Below are positions 31,801 to 41,643 of a stretch of DNA of 64,000 nucleotides, in pieces (position 1 is the stretch's first letter; each line of letters starts with the position of its first letter). The notes under the pieces are model-generated. The model searched no databases and was not told the DNA's origin. It saw nothing but the letters and a program-made list of their open reading frames with translations. Source of the DNA: Lytechinus pictus (taxonomy: Eukaryota > Echinodermata > Echinoidea > Temnopleuroida > Toxopneustidae); assembly GCF_037042905.1 (NCBI RefSeq), contig NC_087248.1, forward strand, positions 441,501 to 505,500. Direction: 5' to 3'. A program made the translations under genes and the position numbers.

Positions 31801-33536
31801 ACGAAAATAATAGGTACCTGATAAATCGAAATTTGCGGGCGCGCAGCGCGAGCGGAAAATGTTCATATTCGGACCATAAAACTGTCATATTTACAGAGCA
31901 CTTTTTAAAAATCAATTTGTAAATCACGCAAAATAATGAAAGTTTGATTTTCGAGATGAAATATGTTTTGTATATTGACTTCCAAACTTGATATTTAAAC
32001 TACATATTGAACAAGATATGAAAATCACCTAACAGGAAATGAATGTAGATCGACCCTGCAGTGGAGGAATTAGCAGCAGACGAATTGGTTTCAACCCGCA
32101 TACCGCCCAGGCAAGCAAAACAAATTCACGACGAAATTGGCGACGAAATTCACGACGTCGTGAAATTCGTCGTGAATAATTCGCGACGAAATTGGCGACG
32201 AAATTCACGACGTCGTGAATTTCGTCGCCAATTTCGTCGTGAATATTCGCGATTTGGTCTATTTGCGATGTCCCTTCAGGGCCACCATACTTTTCAGGAC
32301 TACACTCATTTTGAAAAGAATACTCTACTTTCAAACCTCCACCTTCTCGCCTTTCCAATTCTCCTCCAATTCTATCCACTTTCTTATCTCAGTCCTTCCA
32401 GGACTTTACACATGGTGTACCGTAAACCTCTTCCGCAATTGTTCATACCACCATGAAACATTCAAACATCATCTAAATAGACCAGTTCGTAGTTACTTCA
32501 ATGACAATTTTGGTCAAATGACTTTCATTATGATTGGCAGATTTCAAAGCAAGATATTACGAATGAATTCCTTACATATCAGGATGAAGAAATTGAATAG
32601 ACCGGGTGACTAGAATAGAACACAGATAAACACTCTATCATGTCTATGAAGGTATTTGTTGCATTTATACTTTGAATGTATGTTATAGCATGCTGTACAA
32701 TGTACTTGGCAAACTGTGAAATACCAGTCGTTCGTGGACGCATTGTTGTTTTTGTGATGACGTAATTGAAAAACAGAGTTCAAAAGAATATATGAATAAT
32801 CAAGATATCAAAGTTGGTGCTTATCTCATTTAAATCTAAACCACCATGTCACTATACTAGCTCTTCCTTTTAAGAGTGTGCAATTGCAACTGGTATTCAT
32901 TTAAATTCGTTTGTGTTGATAAACAATATGTAATGTCTTTACGAATCAAAAAGATGCTTAAGACTCACTGAGAACAGCAGGTGAAAAAAAAGTATAGTTA
33001 TTTTGGCGTGAGCTTTCATTTTTAATAGAAAATGAAGGCTGGAGAATTGTCATTAGTACTGATAATAATGTAAACCCAATTGCGTCATAAGTTTAAAAGT
33101 CGCAATCGCTTTATAAATAAGCCTAAATGATTCATATCACAATTACTGTCAGATGTCGTTTTGAAAGAAAAAAATCCTAATCATCTTGCCTGAACATCTT
33201 CCTCCTACCCTCTTTATATTGCAGTAAATTAACCTCTAGCATCATCCACTAGCTCTCAGTCCAGGGACGGCAATATTCCCAGATGTATTCATCTGGGAAT
33301 ACAACCCCGCCCCTCACCCACCACCGCTACCATTGGAAAGAAGCTCAATACCTTTATATCGAGCATGACTTCGGGACTAGTAAAGTCAAGCTCACTGTAC
33401 TTCTGCTGAGTCTCCTCTAACGTCGCCAATCGATTAACCTCCATGATAGCCTTGGTCGCTTCTTCTGGAGAACTAAAGACTTTCTGTGGAGCTTTGGATT
33501 CTGCCATATTGGAGTACGACCGTCGAAGGTCCTCTC
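22564..33536 (-). CDS. DIO: Gene B: selenocysteine-containing deiodinase-like protein, 5 coding exons
   Basis: Exons 33352-33507, 27427-27555, 25537-25737, 23643-23815 and 22564-22834 join in frame to 309 codons, with TGA as residue 158. Seen: DRPMLIMASSAS-U-PPLR, ACVVGGTLAEIVRDYRGQ, AEAH (His192), DQH (His209), CMTDDVTNVSRF, DQMDNLF, DRVIFLRDGKVVYIG, and end GPPLSK. It has the shortest N-terminus (MAESKAPQKVFSSPEE...). Intron 1 is 5.8 kb, swollen by nested MITEs, a large inverted repeat and hAT-like DNA; intron 3 holds a tRNA gene and another MITE. Every splice site is canonical and a SECIS candidate lies 1.1 kb downstream, so this copy looks functional. Substrate is unproven: the family assignment rests on fold and motif order. 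Confidence 0.82.
22835..23642 (-). other. Gene B intron 4
   Basis: Contains a C-run (near 23302-23315) and AT-rich sequence; no element or gene recognised. Confidence 0.55.
23643..23815 (-). CDS. DIO: Gene B exon 4
   Basis: 173 nt, acceptor TTTACCAAG, donor GCAAA|GTAAGT (phase 2). Contains VDFLAVYLAEAHPKGPAAMG and HIDQHKTLEERISAA. Confidence 0.82.
24017..24411. mobile_element. MITE, TIR CCGTGTTTACACTTAATCGG
   Basis: CCGTGTTTACACTTAATCGG at the left is matched inverted by CCGATCAAGTGTAAACACAG at the right. Internal phrases (GCATCGGCTCG, GGTTCAGAACCG) are themselves inverted, giving nested hairpins. About 390 bp, no coding content. Lies in gene B intron 3. Confidence 0.78.
24639..24783. repeat. 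Direct repeat, left copy (partner 25042-25187)
   Basis: Starts ATTTTTCCAAAGGGTAGATA and runs about 145 bp to TATAACTTTACACATTT, almost identical to the copy at 25042-25187. The pair brackets the tRNA gene. An (AT)n run lies immediately left. Confidence 0.85.
24959..25030 (+). tRNA. tRNA-like gene with anticodon UCA (reads UGA)
   Basis: The 72-nt sequence folds into a complete type I cloverleaf. The acceptor stem GTCTCTG/CAGAGAC pairs at all 7 positions, the D stem GTCT pairs with AGGC, the anticodon stem CCGGC with GCTGG, and the T stem CCGGG with CCCGG. The loop GTTCAAA puts TCA at 34-36. Internal promoter boxes (TGGTCTAGTGG; GGTTCGATTCC) are intact and TTTTTT follows at 25031. D and T arms resemble tRNA-Glu. 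It lacks the long variable arm of true tRNA-Sec, so it would be a suppressor-type tRNA, a mutated tRNA-Glu relative, or the head of a SINE. G at position 32 is unusual. Confidence 0.6.
25042..25187. repeat. Direct repeat, right copy
   Basis: Second copy of the repeat at 24639-24783, with only a few differences (for example AGCTCTGGGG for AGCACTGGGG). Begins 12 bp after the tRNA. Confidence 0.85.
25537..25737 (-). CDS. DIO: Gene B exon 3 with the selenocysteine TGA
   Basis: 67 codons, acceptor CAATTTTAG, donor AGG|GTAAGA. Includes GVGDDVPDMRLVSLSGDVTT and the TGA at 25549-25551 followed by PPLR. Confidence 0.82.
25740..26199. other. Gene B intron 2, proximal part
   Basis: AT-rich, with two inverted phrases on either side of about 25995 (ATTCATGAGGTCATAA at 26034 against GACCTCATGAATACATAATT at 25926), possibly another small foldback. 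No gene. Confidence 0.4.
26200..27124. mobile_element. MITE with TIR ATCACAT(T/A)GGGTTATCG
   Basis: GATCACATTGGGTTATCGGG at the left matches the inverted right end CGATAACCCTATGTGATGG. Internal inverted words (CGAGAAAAAGGTCCCC, CCCTTTTTCTCG) continue the palindrome. It is interrupted by the element at 26230-26905. Confidence 0.72.
26230..26905. mobile_element. Nested TIR element, 8-bp TSD CGGGTCAG
   Basis: Begins CCCGGGGG (poly-G) and ends CCCCGGG (poly-C), followed inside by inverted ACATTGACGAGTGGATACCA / TGGTATCCACTCGTCAATGG and GCGCGACC / GGTCGCGC. CGGGTCAG lies at 26222-26229 and 26906-26913. The interior repeats AATACTTGTTAAGGGGTGCA and TTTTCAGAATATGGAAAATA. Confidence 0.75.
27427..27555 (-). 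CDS. DIO: Gene B exon 2
   Basis: 43 codons, acceptor TTTTTTTTCCAG, donor GAG|GTAATT. Reads KIILDLSITVLQNLGLNHLI then FGLDKIPNIMM and YKDSPE. One residue shorter than exon 2 of the other copies. Confidence 0.78.
27672..29293. mobile_element. MITE (TIR TGGGGCGGTATTCTGA) split by a copy of itself
   Basis: The outer element runs 27672-28105 plus 28905-29293. Its left end TGGGGCGGTATTCTGA and right end TCAGAATACCACCCCA are inverted repeats. 27672-28105 is the reverse complement of about 28480-28904, and 28905-29293 that of about 28106-28478, so the two halves are one element read in the opposite direction to the inserted one. Recurrent words ATTTTATCTC/GAGATAAAAT fill the subtermini. Confidence 0.72.
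28106..28904. mobile_element. Inner, oppositely oriented copy of the same MITE
   Basis: Starts TGGGGTGGTATTCTGAGAAC and ends CAGAATACCGCCCA; about 800 bp. It landed in the middle of the outer copy. No clear duplication of the target is visible at the junctions (left GACTAATC, right TTGTC; the uninterrupted sequence reads GACTAATATTGTC). Confidence 0.7.
29661..29815 (+). repeat. Dispersed repeat starting AGGGGCCGCGGAACGG with three poly-G tracts
   Basis: Same family as 21800-21975 in the other orientation. G-runs of 11-19 bases lie near 29687, 29718 and 29800. It abuts the inverted-repeat arm starting at 29815. Confidence 0.65.
29815..32127. repeat. ~89-bp inverted-repeat arms enclosing a 2.1-kb hAT-like segment
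   Basis: 29815-29903 (GAATTTGTTTTGCTTGCCTG ... GATCTACATTCATT) reappears inverted at 32037-32127 with about 98% identity; the right arm has two extra bases. Between the arms are the GTCTAAT-word repeat, a purine-rich stretch inverted relative to 10265-10390, a CAGGGGCGGATCCAGCC end at 30227, and the periodic array. Confidence 0.78.
30380..31850. repeat. Second array of GCGAGCGCGAAGCGCGAGC units
   Basis: Cores near 30388, 30510, 30613, 30721, 30829, 30945, 31236, 31641 and 31835, collinear with the array at 8505-10250. An extra segment, about 31030-31155, has inverted words GAAAGAGTTGCGTTTAAATG / TTGATTGCAACTCTTTC and looks like a small foldback inserted here only. Confidence 0.78.
32125..32260. 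repeat. Dense palindrome cluster of ACGACGAAATT words
   Basis: GACGAAATTGGCGACGAAAT and TCACGACGTCGTGAATTTCG alternate, forming a near-perfect palindrome of about 60 bp centred near 32212 and a second around 32157. It can extrude as a hairpin. It touches the right inverted-repeat arm. Confidence 0.75.
32261..33351 (-). other. Gene B intron 1, distal part
   Basis: Open frames near 32215-32613 arise from the palindrome and show no family motif. No gene supported. Confidence 0.45.
33352..33536 (-). CDS. DIO: Gene B exon 1 (start exon)
   Basis: ATG at 33505-33507; acceptor TTGAGGTTTAG ends at 33537, so 29 bases of 5' UTR precede the start. Encodes MAESKAPQKVF to FTSPEVMLDIK, donor AAG|GTATTG, phase 0. 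Confidence 0.75.
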
Positions 33537-34007
33537 CTAAACCTCAAAACGGGCCTGCAATGATGTGTCATTGATTTAACATTGAAAAGACTAATTAAAT
33601 ATGAAAAAAAAAATATTGAGTCGTTTTAAGACAAAAATAACATTGATAAGCTCCGACGAAACACGGCATTGAGAAACGAGGCACCACTGAATTTATGGAG
33701 ATCAAACAATACTACCAAATCATTTCTAATGCCTGCGATCATAACAGTCATATTAATGCTCAATATTCTCTATTTCGATAATCACAAAGTGGCCCTTTTC
33801 ATTAACTATGGGCTCAATCAAATCGTGTTGAATTCACTTTCAGTTACAAGTAGCTTTAATAAACATTTTACCACGTCAGGTGTGTAACCCTCGTACTAGT
33901 ACTAATGGTGTGTAACATGCAAAACAAGGTTACTGTGAAGATAATACTCATTCAATTTATTAAAAGAAAACATGATATGATTATTGTTTTTATACTGATA
34001 CACTCAC

Positions 34008-34080
34008 CTATGACTTGTCACTTCATCCAATATTGAGTTCTTCCTATACACACCAACAACTCCTTTTCAAATGGAAGGTT
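34008..34080 (-). other. Candidate 5' UTR exon of gene B
   Basis: Minus-strand donor AGTCATAG|GTGAGTG at 34006-34007, in a position to splice to the acceptor at 33537. A similar donor (TTAATAG|GTGAGCA) lies upstream of gene D near 62202-62203. Unsupported by transcripts. Confidence 0.22.
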
Positions 34081-34189
34081 GTAGCCCTTCTCTCTATGTT
34101 TAGATTATTGTTAACACTTGTCAATATGTGAAAAGGTGTATCCACCAAACAAACATGGCCGATGGAACTACAAACATGGCATGAATTTT

Positions 34190-34343
34190 AGCTCACTCGC
34201 GGCGGCCGTAGAGGAAGTCGAAAACGGCCGTTTTTACATTATTTGTACCAGCTACATATAGGTGGTTTGAATACATTTAATTAAACGGCTGTTTTCGAAT
34301 CGCAGTGTGGCGGTCGTTGGGGGAAATGTGACTGCACCGCCCG
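34190..34343. mobile_element. Diverged second copy of the GCAGTCACA MITE
   Basis: Shares GGCGGCCGTA, AAAACGGCCGTTTTTACATT, TTTGTACCAGCTAC and GGGGAAATGTGACTGCA with 16982-17145. The left terminal repeat has decayed. Confidence 0.65.
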
Positions 34344-34668
34344 GGCCTCATCAACTTCCCGCTGGTCACGCTATCTAAATACAATGGGTCCGTCACTCTT
34401 GCAGTGTATAATAGCTCCATGAAACAGCGCCCTGTTATGACTCTCAGAATGATGGTAACAACCAGGGACAAAACAAATCATCGTTTTTTATTTTTGCAAA
34501 TACAAATGTGTATAGACGATCGCGCAGCTGCGACTCAATTTAGAACCAGCCGGTTCGTTGTCATGGCATCGTGACGTCACACTTCGGTACTCTATAACTA
34601 TGACCCGTCATTTTGAATTGTTTTATTAACGCTGTGTTTGAAACTACGACTTATTTATTTGCTAATCA

Positions 34669-35280
34669 CTTTTGAATTGAATTGAATTTATTAGAACTTC
34701 ACTGGCAATTGCCAGTATTTTGTTCATAACAAGAAGTACAAAATGATACAAGACAAATATACAATGCAAGGAATATAAGCAAATAAACAAAAACAAAATA
34801 GTATTTCGTCAAAAAGAAAAAAAAAGAAAAAAGAAACAACTTGTAAATTATTTACAAATATACACAATAAACATAGGAATCATTCGGATAGATATTTTGA
34901 CAATGAATATAGAGACTGATATCCAAGAAAAGATAAAGAAAACATAAAGAAAGTGAGAGAGGAAAGGGAAATAAAGAGGAAAGAAGTTCGAAAATGGAGA
35001 GAGCGGGAAAGAGAGGAAGAATGAGAAGAATGGCATTACATGTAAACTCATTGTGTAAAAATATTGCGAATATATTACTTCAAAGTGTTTACCGGTTGAT
35101 ATTTTTAGTACTTAGAAATCACCCCTAATAGCAATTATGTTTTGGACAAAAGAACAAAACAATTTAATCAAGGCTTCAGTTTCCAATTTCATGATGTAGA
35201 TAAATTTTTCCTGGCACTTTTGTATATTATTTGTAATTGAAATATCCCTTATAACATCTATTCTGTTTTGTATATTACGT
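34669..35280 (-). mobile_element. Truncated LINE 3' end (CR1/L2-like)
   Basis: Read on the minus strand, the sequence ends AAATTCAATTCAATTCAAAA, a short-period tail, preceded by ACTGGCAATTGCCAGTGAAG. Such endings are common for CR1-like elements. No ORF2 motifs seen; 5' limit uncertain. Confidence 0.4.
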
Positions 35281-35287
35281 ATAAACG

Positions 35288-36312
35288 AGAAAGTGGGGTA
35301 AAACGGACCCTTGGGTATAAGACAAACCCACCCCGTTATCTCCGTGAATTGCCTGCACTGTGCCTAAATGACATTATTGCGTAATTTGTCTTAAAAAATA
35401 TGGACCTGACAAAGTTTCAATTTTCAGGAGATAAAATATGTTTGTACAGTGGTGAACACAAAATGAGGGGTACCTGATGTTGTTTTGGGGTCTAAAGACC
35501 TTAAGGGTTACTTTTGTGAAGAATTTGCCATTTCCATTTTTATTATTTTGGTGAGCATTAATATATCGAGTAAAGTATGAATTGACACATGTTTCTGTAG
35601 GGGTGACCGGCGCGTGTTATGTCCAGAGGGTCATTGAGGGGTAAGAAGGACTTTGGTCTTGGGGGCAAAACGTACCATGTGTCCGTGTTTCCAATTCCAT
35701 TGGGGCAAAACGTAGCATGGGTCCGTTTTGCCCCAATGGAATTAGAAATACTTCTGACAAAGGCTCACTCAAGTTTGCAGATTTCAGCACAAAATGTGCC
35801 AAAACAATACATATATTGCATTTATATAAATATAGGTAAGATAAAGATAATTAAGATTTAGCAAGAACCCCTGATAAAATCTGACAATAAACCCTGATTA
35901 TGAGACGATAAGGCATCTTTGTTTTACTTAGAAAATTGTTAATATAAAAAGTATATTTTGGGGGAAAATATGGTATTGATTGAATAATGCATTGCATAGC
36001 AAATTTAGGTTGATGACCTTTTATTGTGCAGGTAACGCAGAAAATCCAGGTGATAGGCTTACGGATGCAAACTGGTCCGTTTTGTCCATATAGCTGGCTA
36101 TCTTTTACCCAGCCCATGAGGTAAAACGGACCTTCACTCAAAATTCTTTGAGCTCCATTTTCAAGAAAATTATTGTGAATTGAAGAAAATGAGGGCCTTT
36201 GTAGATTTTACCCAATCCTATCCTGCGTTGCCTTTAAAAAAAACTTATGGCATTTTGTATAACAGAGATATGACCAGCCAAATTTAGGTAGTCCGTTTTA
36301 CCCACTTTCCCC
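35288..36312. mobile_element. TIR element, ends GAAAGTGGG(G)TAAAACGGAC
   Basis: GAAAGTGGGGTAAAACGGAC at the left is matched inverted by GTCCGTTTTACCCACTTTCC at 36290-36310. Internal variants of GGGGCAAAACGTA and GTCCGTTTTGCCCC occur near 35660-35740 and GGTCCGTTTTGTCC near 36070. About 1 kb, non-coding. Confidence 0.7.
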
Positions 36313-37300
36313 TATACATGTTTGCTTATATGTTTATCATCTGAAAATGAAAATAATATAAATCAAATTGAATTGAAATATCATTGTCTGTGTAATGATA
36401 TGGTTTTAATAAAGATGTTATACCAAAGTTATCTGAACCTAGATGCTTTATCCCTGAAGAAAAACATGAAGTGCTCAACCAATTGTTATGCCATTTTCTT
36501 TTGAAGAACACATAAAGGTCTCACAGAAGTTTGACTTTGACAACACCATAATGAGGATTTGTTTTAAAATGCCGTATACATGTATAATTATTCGACGGAA
36601 GACTTAAAGTATACACACAAAGAAAATTCACGAAAGTGATGATTATAGACAAATTATATATGAATGGAAAGGTCTTGTCTTTTTATACACAAATATGTCA
36701 CTAAAAAGTCTTATCGATGTCGTGGAAATGCAAGAAATGAAATTATTAGAGACCATTCTAAGCCCCCCAGCCGCCCCCCAGACCGACAGTTCACGCAGTG
36801 AAAACAGTCGAGAATAATGACGTCACACAATAATCGAGCTCATCATCCCTCTGTGCATAATACACTGAATCACCTTACTGACCTCTTCAATATCTTCCGA
36901 ATTTACCGTTTTCTTCATGTAATGTGACATCCGAATTCTGTTTTCGACAACTTCAGACTATAAGGGAACCAGAACTGTGTTATTTTGCCCGTTTTTTATT
37001 GAATTGTGAACTGGAAAGATCGATTTTGTCCACTCGACAGTCTTCGTTGTGTTGCTCTACTAACTATTGAAAAACTCCAAGCTGCACGGTCCCATTCACT
37101 TGCTCCCGATGCATGTTGCAGGCTACGCTGTTTGATCCAGTCAAAAGTCAAGGTAAGCATGTTTGGAAACTGTACTTGTTCTGACGATGCATTCAGGTCA
37201 GATGACAGATACAGATCTGATATAAGTTTAGAATCATGCATTTTGGCATAACTACTATTAAAATTAAAAAGTTTTTATTTTAAAATAATGTTTTTGTACA
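36313..37300. other. No recognised feature
   Basis: AT-rich intergenic DNA between genes B and C; short frames on both strands at 36996-37251 shadow each other and carry no motif. Confidence 0.4.
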
Positions 37301-37925
37301 ATTCCACCCAAGGCCAAGGCAAGGGTTCATTACATGCCGCCACGCACAGAAAAATCAAGCCATAGAAGTCGTGTGTTGTGGACCCAAGAAGTGAGATCCC
37401 AGACGCCTCCAGGCTAAGCACGCGCGACCCACTAGTTAGAAATCCACTGCCAAACGCGGTTCGTGGTGCGGGGTTAGTATACTTAATACGTGTGAGTGGC
37501 ACAATTCCAGCAGATTTTTTCTTCAGATTTCTAAAACTGGTCAGGACTCAGGCAGGCAATTAAATTATTTAGGAGCACTGAGTGGTATGGACCATGGCTG
37601 AAAATCTGCTGTTTCAGAGGAATGTTTAAGTTTTTATTATACACAGAATTATATCACCATGATGCCGATGTCATGAAGCCAGACAAATTTTCAGCAGTGA
37701 TTACCCTGATTCCTGGCCAAAATCACTCACACGTATTGCGAGGTTAGTATTAGTATACTACTAGTACGTATTGCGAGGTTAGTATTAGTATACTAACCAC
37801 GAACCGCGTTTGGCAGTGGATTTCTAACTAGTGGGTCGCGCGTGCTGGGATCTCACTTCTTGGGTCCACAACTTCTATTGCTTGAATTTTCTGTGCGCGG
37901 CGGCATGTAATGAACCCTTGGGTGG
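37301..37925. repeat. Long foldback, ~200-bp inverted arms
   Basis: The left arm (CAAGGGTTCATTACATGCCG ... TTAGTATACTTAATACGTGT) recurs inverted from about 37725 to 37925. AACGCGGTTCGTGG, TAGTTAGAAATCCACTG and TGAGATCCCAG are present in both. The right arm repeats CGTATTGCGAGGTTAGTATT twice. Confidence 0.8.
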
Positions 37926-38049
37926 GCCAAAATTAGAGTCTGGTGTTTCTTTCTGATTAGAGTGTTGCTGCATATATGTATGCGTAATGCCTTCAACAAT
38001 GAAGATAAATGCAATCTTTGTAATGACACAGAGACTCAGAGAGCACCGT

Positions 38050-38207
38050 ACCTCAAGTGATGTTCGTGTAGTCTCCACTTCACTACTGGAGTACTGCTAC
38101 AGCCTACACTACGCTACACACTTACCCGGGTAGGTGTGGCGTACATGTACGGTAGTGTAGCGGTAGTGAAGTGGAGTGGGGCCTACACAAACATCACTTG
38201 AGGTAGA
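38050..38207. repeat. Palindrome with CCTCAAGTGATGTT ends
   Basis: ACCTCAAGTGATGTTCGTGT at the left pairs with ACAAACATCACTTGAGGT at the right; the middle holds inverted CTACACTACGCTACAC-type words. About 155 bp. Confidence 0.75.
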
Positions 38208-39168
38208 GCACCAGTGTACTGAGTGGAACTTTTCAGGTGTCTAAACCTACTATCATTTGTTGTTGACCGGGAATTACATGCCACCGCACGTCATCAATCA
38301 TCACGATAATTAAATTCATACTTTGATTTGATTATTTAAACTATTTCTCTTTTTCTCTCTTCTACACACAGATCTGCACAATTGCTAACTCTGGTGACTT
38401 CTGGTCTCTGCTTGCTACCTCAATCTGGGAGATTCCATCATGTCCTTTTACTATGATTTGGATATAGCCATTTTTTTCTTCACTCTTTCCAGGACCTACG
38501 GTTTGCAAGTTGTGGAATGATAATGATACAAAAGAAAAAAATTCTTTATCAATCTTGGAAACAATTTTGAGCACAGTTTTGGAGAGAACTAAGAAATTTT
38601 ACTCGGATAGGAATACAGCTTGTCAAAAATAATAACACACAATTTAAAACGAAAGAACAATTTTAATGTTACTAGGGCATTTTGCGAGAAATGTTATACT
38701 CAATCACACGTCCCAAATCAAGGGAAAGTCCTTTGATTAAACATGTAGTTGAATTGCGATTGCAACTCGACCTTATTACGCTTGAATTTGAATTTAAGAC
38801 TTACGCTTGATTTGCAATTGAACATAAGTTTCTTGCAGTGCCCCATAATTATGTTTTGTTATCAGATATTTAACGTGCTGATTTTTCTCGAAAGGTATAA
38901 TATATTTGTCCTTTTAAACGGTATTTGAATATGGGTACGCCTTTTATTTGTTTTCCACAATATTTATTGCATGTATGAACAGAAGTGAAATATTTATTGT
39001 GAAGCACTGTGAATGTTGTGTGATGGTTCATCATCAGACTGAAAGCCTGGTGGATGTGAGGAAGTGGCCTGGATGAAAGAAAAGTGAACATGTGTCCAAT
39101 TACTGATTTGCATATTCTAAGACAATTTTGTTTCTGGATAAATTTTGCTATGCATTCCCTACATTAAG

Positions 39169-40401
39169 AGTAAAGGAGAAGTCCACGCAATCAAAAATTC
39201 ATTTGAATTTAAAGAAAAATAACAAGATATATTGCAGGAAATTTCATAAAAACTTTGATTCAAATTTATATAATTACTATTTTAACAGTTCCGTAAATAT
39301 AACCTATTGTGATCAGATGAAGAGTTTCCTATCGTCAAATCTGCAAAGAATAAAAAACAAAATGCCACAAAAAATAGAAACGAATGTGATGTGAGTGACA
39401 ACTCTAATTTGCATATCATTGTTTTGTGTATATGACTGTTTTGAGTAAAAACAACAAGGGAAATCACTCTATTCAAATAATTTTTAGTTGATGTTGACTT
39501 GACTTTTAACTCTACCCCTCCCATCCCAAATAAGAGTAGAAATAATCTAATCAAGAACTTGAAAATCAAAAGCAGCAATTAAGAAGCAAGATTTGATAAA
39601 TACAGGTCTGAATAGAATTTCACAAGAAAATAAAAAGAGAAAAAAAAGATGGGTAGGGACGGGGAAGGAATAAAAAAAAAATACCCAGAAAAAAAAAATC
39701 CGAGTTTCGAACCAGGGTCCTCGCACATGACAAAACAATGGCCAACGCATTTGGCCACAGACCATCGCCCTAACACGAAGGCATTTTTAAGATATATGAA
39801 AGAAAGTCCGCTCGCCGCTGTTTCCTAATAATGCTTCGGCAATTCAACTGCAATTTCAGTCATTTCGCGATGGATATTGCCGTGTTTTTTTTGTGATTCC
39901 TGACTTTGCTACTTAATGAAATTTCATAATTTTTGTTCAGTCATAAAGAAGAATGTCTATGCTTTATATTGACTATAACATTAATGTGACGCAAGTGTGA
40001 TTTCTACGTGAAAATATGCTTTGTTTATTCACCTATATTTCTTGAAAAAAAAAAAAATTCTAAGCTAAATATCGGTCACCAAAATACGTTAAATGTGCAC
40101 TTTTTTTCACTGTTCAGTAAATTCAAACTTTTATCTATATAACAAGACCAATCTTAAGAGGAATAAACAATTCTAAGAGCAAAAAACGCTGATTGGAAAG
40201 ATCGTCTCCAATGTGCTGCTGTCAGCTCAGCTGCTCACTGCTCATTGTGTGACGTCACTCAGCTGGAGCTCGCAAGAGGACCGGTGGAAGGCAGAAATAT
40301 GGCATGAAAATAAATCATTTTTGAGAGCTGATTTCTGCAATCTCTGATCACTATTTTGAAAAGTGAAGTTATATATCTGATTAGTAATACTTCCCCTTTA
40401 C
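39169..40401. mobile_element. Candidate MITE with TIR GTAAAGG(A/G)GAAGT
   Basis: GTAAAGGAGAAGT (39169) and its inverse ACTTCCCCTTTAC (40388-40400) bound about 1.2 kb. A tRNA-like segment and other debris lie inside, so it is probably composite. Confidence 0.45.
39700..39778 (-). repeat. tRNA-derived SINE-like segment
   Basis: On the minus strand an A-box-like GATGGTCTGTGGCCAAATGC is followed 45 bases later by a B-box-like GGTTCGAAACTC, then an A/T-rich stretch. Stems do not form a proper cloverleaf, so it is a tRNA-derived repeat rather than a gene. Confidence 0.4.
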
Positions 40402-41310
40402 AATGATGACCACATAAAGTCATTATAAAATACTTTTGATTCTTTGGATGTATACTTTAAGTATGAAGCGGTCTGCATTAAGTGTCTGGATAATTTTTTT
40501 TTGTTAGAATTAGCTAAAAATTCGGTTACACTTTGAAAGCTTATTGTTTTTCATTTTTGGCATGACAATTCATGGAGTAATATATATGTTTCAATTTTGT
40601 GACATATTAATTGTATTGAAAATTCAATAATGCTATTGTTTAAAAATGTTTAAGTGGATTATGAAATAAAGGGACCTGGTGAAAGGTTAAAAAGGGGGGA
40701 AATGCTTTGTTATCACATGACAAGGCGCTATGTAAACCGTTTTACAGTGTGGCTAATGTCATGAAACTGTATCATCATAATCTTTTATTCGAATAACAAA
40801 CAGCGGATTACATATCACCAATAATGACAAAGCATTCTCTCGAGATGTACTTGATCTTGTCCTTGTTTTTATACTGAACAAAGTTCTATTTGAATAGGGC
40901 TATCACTCTTAGAAAGCATAAGGATAAATAATTTGACAGTGATAATGCTTACTGTTTCCTTATTTTACCATATCATCAACATACAATTGCACGATAGACC
41001 TGAAAATCTAAACAAACACGTACCATAAGCAGGTGAACCAGGCATAAACATGCAAACTTTATGCATGCAAAGTGATTTGTGTTTCTGTTGTGTAAAGTGT
41101 AATTGCAGGGCATTTTATAAATATTAATGCAGTCCTACATATTTTATTTTAGACAACCATTAACATTGACAAGCAACATGAATATCTTCGAAATGCTGTT
41201 TCCGTCTTGTCACATTGTGTTTTACACTGTGGTCTTTCTAGCAGTCTACCTTCCTTTCCCCATTTTATTTTATTTTTCTCCATTCCCCCCGTTTTTCGTC
41301 AGCACATGGG
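40402..41310. other. No recognised feature
   Basis: AT-rich sequence downstream of gene C; no open frame with a known motif. Confidence 0.4.
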
Positions 41311-41364
41311 GGGGGGGGGGGCACATACCACCCGTACCCCCCCCCCCCGTAGCTACGCCACTGG
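41311..41364. mobile_element. hAT-type right terminus fragment
   Basis: A G12 run and a C13 run lead into GTAGCTACGCCACTGG, the inverse of the terminus seen at 4088. No paired left end nearby. Confidence 0.4.
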
Positions 41365-41643
41365 ATATACCTTTGGGGATATTAATAAGGATATACTTTT
41401 AGGGAAGTGGATCGCTGTAAGAATACGAATGTGATTTAGGAGCCGCCTAAGTAGACGATAATTTGTATTAAAAATTGCAGGGAGAAGATACATTTTATAT
41501 TTCACTCAAGGATCATGATCAATAGACAACAGAAGTTCAGAGGAGAAATTTGGCATTTGGTTTACAAAATCATTTTTAATCAAAACTCGAGTGGGTCAGA
41601 AACGTATTTTATAAAAAGGAAATAATTTCATAGTGAGCATGAA

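Noticed and set aside
32029-32613. Overlapping frames of 116-132 codons on both strands
   Set aside because: Generated by the GACGAAATT palindromes and the inverted-repeat arm; no independent coding signal.
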